This document shows positions 7,538 through 11,213 of a stretch of 11,213 nucleotides of DNA, piece by piece. Source of the stretch: Thermoproteota archaeon (GTDB taxonomy: Archaea; Thermoproteota; Methanomethylicia; Nezhaarchaeales; WYZ-LMO8); NCBI GenBank assembly GCA_011605835.1, contig JAAOZJ010000120.1, positions 1-11,213 on the forward strand, read 5' to 3'. How positions within the stretch are numbered: position 1 is the stretch's first letter; every line of letters starts with the position of its first letter. Made by a program: the position numbers and the translations under genes. The notes beneath the pieces are model-generated. The model saw nothing but the letters and a program-made list of their open reading frames with translations, was not told the DNA's origin and ran no database searches.

Positions 7538-7591
7538 ATGATGACGTTCAAAAGGGCGGATTCGCAAGATGAAGAGCCCGCGCAGGGCTGA
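7538..7591 (+). other. Possible 17-codon upstream reading frame in the HAD gene leader
   Basis: ATG-ATG-ACG begins at 7538 and ends with TGA at 7589-7591, encoding a hydrophilic 17-residue peptide (MMTFKRADSQDEEPAQG). A GAGGGG run with a small GAGG/CCTC stem lies just upstream (7525-7536). It would sit inside the leader if transcription starts at the TATA-like element 7495-7502. It may be chance; there is no homology evidence. Confidence 0.2.
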
Positions 7592-7611
7592 CAGAGTTAA
7601 GGGTCGTGGAC

Positions 7612-8310
7612 ATGCGGAGATGCGTGCTCGTCGACTTGGGCGGGACCTTGATATATGGTCCAAGCATCAGGGAGGTCTTCGACGAAGCGCTTCAAAGTGA
7701 CGAGATAAGGTCTAGGCTCGACGACTCTTCGATTGCTAAGCTAAGGGGCTCGTTTCGCGAGGTCTATGGAGGGCTCAAGGCAATCAAGAGGGGGTTGTTG
7801 ATAGAGGTCGGCTTGGACACGACCATTAGGCTGGCTTTAAAGGAGGTCTCGATAACGGATGGCCAATTGATGAAGGACTTGAAAGAGGTCTTGCTTAAGC
7901 TCTACGTGCAGGAGCGCAAGGCCTACGACGATGCGCGCCCCTTTTTGGAGGAGCTAAAGGGCTCTGGCTTCGTCGTGGTGGTCGTCTCGAACATCCCCGA
8001 GCACGACATGGCCGTGGACTCCCTTGATAGGCTGGGATTAAGCGACTACGTTGACGGAGTGGTGACCTCGGCTCGATTGGGCCTTCGCAAGCCACACCCC
8101 TTGGTCTACTTGAAAGCCCTCGAGAAGGCGCGAGCCTCTAACGCGGTCTTCGTTGGGGACAGCGTCGAGAATGACGTATTGGGTCCCCTGAGCGTGGGCA
8201 TACCCGCGATACACGTCGCCAGGAGCGGAGTCACGCTCAAGAGAAGCGTCAGCTCCCTTTCCGATGCTCTCGATATCATTTTAACGGGCTGTTTTGCAGT
8301 TGATGTTTAG
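7612..8310 (+). CDS. HAD superfamily hydrolase with an atypical motif I
   Basis: About 232 aa from the ATG at 7612; an in-frame GTG at 7606 adds two residues. HAD motifs, numbered from that GTG: motif I VDLGGTL with nucleophile Asp10; motif II VVVVSN with Ser128; motif III LRKPHP with Lys162; motif IV VFVGDSVEND with Asp185 and Asp190. A helical cap lies between about residues 18 and 110, as in subfamily I (phosphoglycolate phosphatase/haloacid dehalogenase-like). The usual second aspartate of DxDGT, the general acid/base, is Gly12, which is unusual for a phosphatase although DLGGT-type motifs do occur in other HAD proteins. The substrate is unknown. It is transcribed away from thiDN, and its stop is followed 9 bases later by the TATA box of the next unit. 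Confidence 0.85.
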   Translation: MRRCVLVDLGGTLIYGPSIREVFDEALQSDEIRSRLDDSSIAKLRGSFREVYGGLKAIKRGLLIEVGLDTTIRLALKEVSITDGQLMKDLKEVLLKLYVQERKAYDDARPFLEELKGSGFVVVVVSNIPEHDMAVDSLDRLGLSDYVDGVVTSARLGLRKPHPLVYLKALEKARASNAVFVGDSVENDVLGPLSVGIPAIHVARSGVTLKRSVSSLSDALDIILTGCFAVDV

Positions 8311-8318
8311 AAGCTAGG

Positions 8319-8326
8319 TTTATAAG
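8319..8326 (+). promoter_or_regulatory. TATA box for the structured RNA / TIP49 transcription unit
   Basis: TTTATAAG is the clearest archaeal TATA box in the window, 8 bases after the HAD stop codon. A start about 25-27 nt downstream of its centre falls at 8348-8350, and the first strong stem of the downstream RNA begins at 8351. This coincidence is the main support for a discrete transcript with a structured 5' end. Confidence 0.6.
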
Positions 8327-8348
8327 CTTTGATCCTGTTCATTAGCTC

Positions 8349-8547
8349 AGGGCTCGCTTAGGCGAATGGGGGCAATACTCCAAGCCTAGGCGGGTTGAAG
8401 GTAGATGGGGGCCGTGCCCCGTTCGGCTCGACGGCCGCCCATGACCCCACAGAGATACAAGTCTCCGTGGGCGAGGTGGAAGTCCCTAGGTGCGACGAAT
8501 GGAGATAAGTTAATGAGAATGAGCATCTAAGGACAAACGGACCCCTC
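8349..8547 (+). ncRNA. Candidate structured RNA or structured 5' leader of the TIP49 gene, unknown family
   Basis: A ~200-nt non-coding stretch with four successive stems. Stem 1 pairs 8351-8363 with 8384-8396 (13 bp, no break, several G-U), topped by 8367-8371/8378-8382. Stem 2 pairs 8405-8415 with 8431-8442 (11 bp, one bulged G at 8437). Stem 3 pairs 8446-8450 with 8467-8471 and, after an A-C mismatch, 8452-8455 with 8462-8465. Stem 4 pairs 8482-8493 with 8523-8534 (11 bp, one C-A mismatch) and is enclosed by 8473-8479/8542-8547. It starts where the TATA box at 8319 predicts transcription and ends 26 nt before the TIP49 ATG. No open frame here looks like protein. I see no SRP GGAAGGAAGCAGC motif, no complete RNase P core, no C/D boxes and no ACA-terminated guide stem. 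Confidence 0.55.
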
Positions 8548-8573
8548 AGTAACTCTCCTGGGCCCCTGGGTGG

Positions 8574-9938
8574 ATGGCGATGTCCTCTAGAATCGTGCCG
8601 GCAGGCCGCTTCGAAAGGGTGGGCGCCCACAGCCATATAAAGGGCCTTGGAGTGCGAGACGGCAAGGCTCTTCCGGTGGCCGACGGCATGGTCGGGCAGG
8701 TCGAGGCTAGGGAGGCTGCGGCCGTAGTCGTCGACATGGTCAAGAGGGGCAAGATGGCTGGGCGAGGGATCCTGCTCGTGGGGCCTCCGGGCTCAGGAAA
8801 GACGGCCCTCGCCTCCGCTATAGCTAAAGAGCTGGGAGAGGACGTCCCCTTCATCGCCATATCGGCGTCAGAGGTCTACTCGACCGAGCTGAAGAAGTCC
8901 GAGTTCATAATGCAAGCGCTAAGGAAGGCCATAGGCGTCCGCATCAGAGAGACGAGGAGGGTCTACGAGGGGATGGTGACCGAGCTTGACGTCAAGATGG
9001 GCAAGCACCCGTACAATCCTTATCAGCAAGTGCCCGTGGGCGCTAAAATAAAGCTGAGGACCAAGATGGAGGAGAAGACCTTCAACGTCGACGAGACCGT
9101 CGCCATGGAGCTCATAGCTAGGGGGGTCCAAGTAGGGGACGTCATATGGATCGACGCCGAGACTGGGCGAGTTACTAGGCTGGGCAGGTGCGAGGAGGCG
9201 CCCTCGGAGTACAAGTACGACATAGAGGTCTCACAGAAGGTCCCCCTGCCCAGCGGGCCCATATCCAACGAGAAGGAGTTCATCCACACGGTCACCCTGC
9301 ACCAGCTTGACGTCAGCTACGCCCGGAGCGCCAGCTCGAGCATCTTCAGCCTCTTGTTTGGGGGGAGGGAGGAGAAGGAAATACCGCCTGAGGACAGGCA
9401 GAGGGTCGACAAGATGGTCAAGGAGTGGGTCGATGAGGGGAGGGCTGAGATCATCCCTGGAGTCCTGTTTATCGACGATGTCCACATGCTCGACCTAGAG
9501 GCATTCGCGTATCTCGGCAGAGCTATGGAGAGCGAGCTAGCGCCGATAATAGTGCTGGCGACGAACAGAGGCATGGCCAAGATAAGGGGCACCGACATAG
9601 AGGCACCCCACGGAGTACCGCTGGACCTCCTCGACAGGTTGCTGATAATAAAGATGAAGCCCTATACTGAGGACGAGATACGGGAGATATTGAAGGTCAG
9701 GGCGAAAGAGGAGAACGTGAAGTTGAGCGACGATGCCTTAGAAGCCTTGACGAAGATAGGCACAGAGACCTCCTTAAGGTATGCAGTTCAGCTTCTTGCA
9801 CCGTCGCTCGAGATAGCCAAGTACCAAGGGAGAGATGTAGTAACGAGCGAGGACGTCAAGCGAGCGCACGAGATGTTCATTGACGTCAAGAGGTCCGTGA
9901 GCTACTTGAAGAAATATGAGGAGATGTTCCTCAAATAG
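8574..9938 (+). CDS. TIP49/RuvB-like AAA+ ATPase (archaeal RVB homologue)
   Basis: A 454-aa AAA+ ATPase of the TIP49 family, the archaeal relative of eukaryotic RUVBL1/RUVBL2 (Rvb1/Rvb2), which form hexameric rings in chromatin remodelling, box C/D snoRNP assembly and other complexes; the archaeal role is poorly known. Visible: N-terminal SHIKGLGV (20-27), Walker A GPPGSGKT (70-77), the inserted OB-fold domain II (~125-290), Walker B LFIDDVHML (298-306), sensor 1 LATNRG (328-333), arginine finger in LLDRLLI (352-358) and sensor 2 in SLRYAVQLL (400-408). Walker B has Asp302 where TIP49 proteins usually have Glu. Full length. A second ATG at 8580, with GGTGG 7 nt upstream, is an alternative start two codons in. 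It follows the structured RNA region and overlaps the DUF72 gene end by 8 bp. Confidence 0.94.
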   Translation: MAMSSRIVPAGRFERVGAHSHIKGLGVRDGKALPVADGMVGQVEAREAAAVVVDMVKRGKMAGRGILLVGPPGSGKTALASAIAKELGEDVPFIAISASEVYSTELKKSEFIMQALRKAIGVRIRETRRVYEGMVTELDVKMGKHPYNPYQQVPVGAKIKLRTKMEEKTFNVDETVAMELIARGVQVGDVIWIDAETGRVTRLGRCEEAPSEYKYDIEVSQKVPLPSGPISNEKEFIHTVTLHQLDVSYARSASSSIFSLLFGGREEKEIPPEDRQRVDKMVKEWVDEGRAEIIPGVLFIDDVHMLDLEAFAYLGRAMESELAPIIVLATNRGMAKIRGTDIEAPHGVPLDLLDRLLIIKMKPYTEDEIREILKVRAKEENVKLSDDALEALTKIGTETSLRYAVQLLAPSLEIAKYQGRDVVTSEDVKRAHEMFIDVKRSVSYLKKYEEMFLK

Positions 9939-10680
9939 CCAAGATCTTCTTGAAGTCTAGAGCGTCGTTGGCCATGTTGGTGTTGTTGAAGAGGACGTAG
10001 ACGGTCTTCTCCTTTTCATAGGGCCTCACCCACTTCTCATACAATTGCTTGAGCTCTTCATCACTATAGTCGTAGACGTAGGCTCTCTTTCCTAGCCCGT
10101 GAAGCCTATAATATATCACTTGACCAAAGGTCGTCGCGAGGTCTTGTTTAAAGGGATCGACTATATGGATCAGGTTCAGCTCTTCGCATAACTCTCTTAT
10201 AGTGCCAATATCCCAACTGTCGTGTCTGAACTCTATCCCTATGACTAGCCCTTGTGGTCTCTCAATCGTGTTCAGGAACGTCTTAATGTTAGATACGTTC
10301 TCAGAGGACTTCACAAACGATGGTGGCATCTGTAATACTAGCACAGGGCACCTAAGTGCCTTGGCTATCTCCAAGGTCCTCTCCCATGCCTCATAGTTCT
10401 CCTTTGTGGGCTTCAAGTGGCCGTACTTCTCTTGGCTTTCACTCGGCACTTTAAGGCCGCTTTTCCTCCAAGTAGGGCTCGAGGGTGGGTGCGTTATCGC
10501 CTGCCAAGCCTTCATAGTGTAGGTGAAGTCAGGAGGGGCCTCATCACGCCATCTCTTAGCGGTCTCTATCGATGGAAGCTTGTAAAACGTGGACTGTAGC
10601 TCTATGATGTCAAAGACCTCAAAGTACTTCTTCATGCCACCTCTAACTGCCCACCCACAGCAACCCACCTTGATCGTCAA
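9931..10680 (-). CDS. DUF72 family protein (YecE-like TIM barrel)
   Basis: A 249-aa protein of the DUF72/YecE family, a TIM-barrel family of unknown biochemical role found in bacteria and archaea. Family marks: N-terminal KVGCCGW (4-10), IIELQSTFYKLPS (25-37), FTYTMKAWQAITH (52-64), VLQMPPSF (115-122), VIGIEFRHDSW (146-156), VIYYRLHG (188-195) and the C-terminal YVLFNNTNMANDALDF (228-243). The conserved Glu/Arg/His of EFRH and RLHG point to an enzyme, but no reaction is established. The start is TTG at 10680, supported by GGAG five bases upstream and by the family N-terminus. Base composition is clearly lower in GC (about 40-52% in lines I counted) than the genes to the left (about 60%), which suggests a different history or expression level. 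Divergent from the partial gene at 10763. Confidence 0.9.
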   Translation of the reverse strand: MTIKVGCCGWAVRGGMKKYFEVFDIIELQSTFYKLPSIETAKRWRDEAPPDFTYTMKAWQAITHPPSSPTWRKSGLKVPSESQEKYGHLKPTKENYEAWERTLEIAKALRCPVLVLQMPPSFVKSSENVSNIKTFLNTIERPQGLVIGIEFRHDSWDIGTIRELCEELNLIHIVDPFKQDLATTFGQVIYYRLHGLGKRAYVYDYSDEELKQLYEKWVRPYEKEKTVYVLFNNTNMANDALDFKKILAI

Positions 10681-10727
10681 AACGTCTCCACGCTCCCTGA
10701 ATTTGTAGGAGGACAGAGAAGAAAAGG

Positions 10728-10732
10728 TTTAA
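10728..10732 (+). promoter_or_regulatory. TATA-like element with purine-rich BRE, upstream of the exported-protein gene
   Basis: GAAAAGG followed by TTTAA (10721-10732) resembles a BRE plus TATA box about 31-35 nt before the ATG at 10763. AAGGAG at 10747-10752, ten bases before that ATG, is a possible ribosome-binding site. The two fit together only if transcription starts slightly closer to the box than usual. Confidence 0.35.
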
Positions 10733-10762
10733 GGACACGAGAGTAGAAGGAGAGCGAAGCCG

Positions 10763-11213
10763 ATGTTCCGAAGGACCATAGGCCTCGGGGTGATCGTCGC
10801 ATTCGTGATCGTAAGCCTCGTCTATGGCGCAATCCCTAACTCCGCCTTCAGTCCTGTGATCGCTCGCTACGCGTATTCGTGCAACTTTACGTTTGTAGTG
10901 CAAGGCGATATCAGCGGCCTCGGAGAGGTCAATCGAATGATGATCTTTCCCAATACCACTAAGCAATACGTCTTCATTGAAGAGGCTAAGGGTGTGATCG
11001 ATAACGTAGAATATCGAGGATCCTTAGTCTCCGACGAGCAAGGAAATGCTATCTTGGTCTTCGACTTCCCCAATATTGTAAAGGGCCAAAGCATCGTCAC
11101 GATATATGTTAGAGCTACGATAATCCAAAGGGCTGATAAGGGCTCCGTCCCCATAGATGAGCTCAGAAAAGTGCTGTTGAGCGATGTTCCTTTAAGCTTA
11201 GCGGAGCGCTACG
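10763..11213 (+). CDS. N-terminal part of an exported or membrane-anchored protein, function unknown (partial)
   Basis: The frame from ATG 10763 stays open to the window edge: 150 complete codons. It begins with two Arg and then a ~20-residue hydrophobic segment (IGLGVIVAFVIVSLVYGAIP, residues 6-25), a signal peptide or N-terminal anchor. The rest (YAYSCNFTFVVQGDISGLGE, then ...KGVIDNVEYRG..., ...QSIVTIYVRATIIQRAD...) is beta-rich and soluble with an N-glycosylation-like NFT and NTT, which fits an extracellular domain. The sequence after about residue 125 (VPIDELRKVLLSDVPLSLAERY) resembles the linker before a transglutaminase-like domain in archaeal secreted proteins, but that domain would lie beyond the window, so this is only a guess. 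GC is about 48%, like the DUF72 gene. It has a TATA-like box and a Shine-Dalgarno-like AAGGAG. Confidence 0.75.
   Translation, partial: MFRRTIGLGVIVAFVIVSLVYGAIPNSAFSPVIARYAYSCNFTFVVQGDISGLGEVNRMMIFPNTTKQYVFIEEAKGVIDNVEYRGSLVSDEQGNAILVFDFPNIVKGQSIVTIYVRATIIQRADKGSVPIDELRKVLLSDVPLSLAERY

Noticed and set aside
7483..7611. TPP riboswitch upstream of thiDN
   Set aside because: No thi-box-like conserved elements on the minus strand, and the predicted thiDN leader is only a few nucleotides.
8478..8540. Resemblance to RNase P RNA conserved regions (GGAAGTCCC and GGACAAACGG)
   Set aside because: The two elements are about 50 nt apart, far too close for the RNase P fold, and the intervening helices and the usual 5' order of elements are missing.
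8349..8547. SRP RNA, box C/D or H/ACA guide RNA
   Set aside because: No SRP domain IV motif, no RTGATGA with CTGA boxes, and no stem followed by ACA at the right distance with an internal guide pocket.
8358..8636. Minus-strand open frame of 92 codons across the TIP49 leader
   Set aside because: Its product is rich in Arg, Pro, Ser and His with no domain-like pattern, and it overlaps the TATA-led structured region and the TIP49 start. It is a chance frame in GC-rich DNA.
10867..11154. Minus-strand 95-codon frame at the right end
   Set aside because: The plus-strand frame from 10763 is longer, starts with a signal-like segment, has a Shine-Dalgarno and continues past the window edge, so the minus frame is a shadow.

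Overview
The window reads as chromosomal DNA from a hyperthermophilic archaeon of the Thermoproteota/TACK type. The evidence is a family-B3 DNA polymerase close to the crenarchaeal (Pyrodictium-like) form, a TIP49/RuvB-like AAA+ ATPase, a fused ThiD-ThiN thiamine enzyme, a DHH/RecJ-like phosphoesterase, an archaeal radical SAM-TRAM protein, TATA-type promoters and near-leaderless genes. Arg codons are mostly AGG/AGA, Ile codons are often ATA, and the main gene block is roughly 60% GC. No assignment below this level is supportable. Genes are packed tightly and all are host-type; I see no CRISPR array, IS element, tRNA or rRNA.

Layout. 1-122: the last 39 codons of a + gene, possibly DnaG primase. 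124-1425 (+): DHH-DHHA1 phosphoesterase. 1399-5310 (-): an operon of three genes read right to left, radical SAM-TRAM protein, RimI-type N-acetyltransferase, PolB3 polymerase. 5359-6093 (+): a Pol-beta-fold nucleotidyltransferase, divergent from the operon across a short AT-rich promoter. 6070-7482 (-): ThiD-ThiN. 7612-8310 (+): a HAD-like hydrolase lacking the second catalytic Asp. 8311-8573: a non-coding gap with its own TATA box and a run of strong stems, the best candidate for an undescribed element. 8574-9938 (+): TIP49 ATPase. 9931-10680 (-): DUF72 protein. 10763 to the end (+): the N-terminal part of an exported or membrane-anchored protein.

How they fit together. The left part is a genome-maintenance neighbourhood: possible primase, a RecJ-like DHH protein and a replicative-type polymerase. 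The DHH protein and PolB both end in PCNA-interacting (PIP-box) or PIP-like tails, and these tails are encoded beside each other on opposite strands where the two genes overlap. RimI and the radical SAM-TRAM protein are probably protein- or RNA-modifying partners carried with the polymerase. ThiDN makes HMP-PP and joins it to thiazole phosphate to give thiamine phosphate. All three convergent pairs overlap at their 3' ends (27, 24 and 8 bp).

The most interesting signal is the ~200-nt stretch 8349-8547. A TATA box at 8319-8326 predicts a start at about 8349, a 13-bp stem begins at 8351, and three more stems follow, ending 26 nt before the TIP49 start codon. It may be a free-standing ncRNA or a structured 5' leader of the TIP49 gene. 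I could not match it to SRP RNA, RNase P RNA, tRNA or C/D or H/ACA guides.
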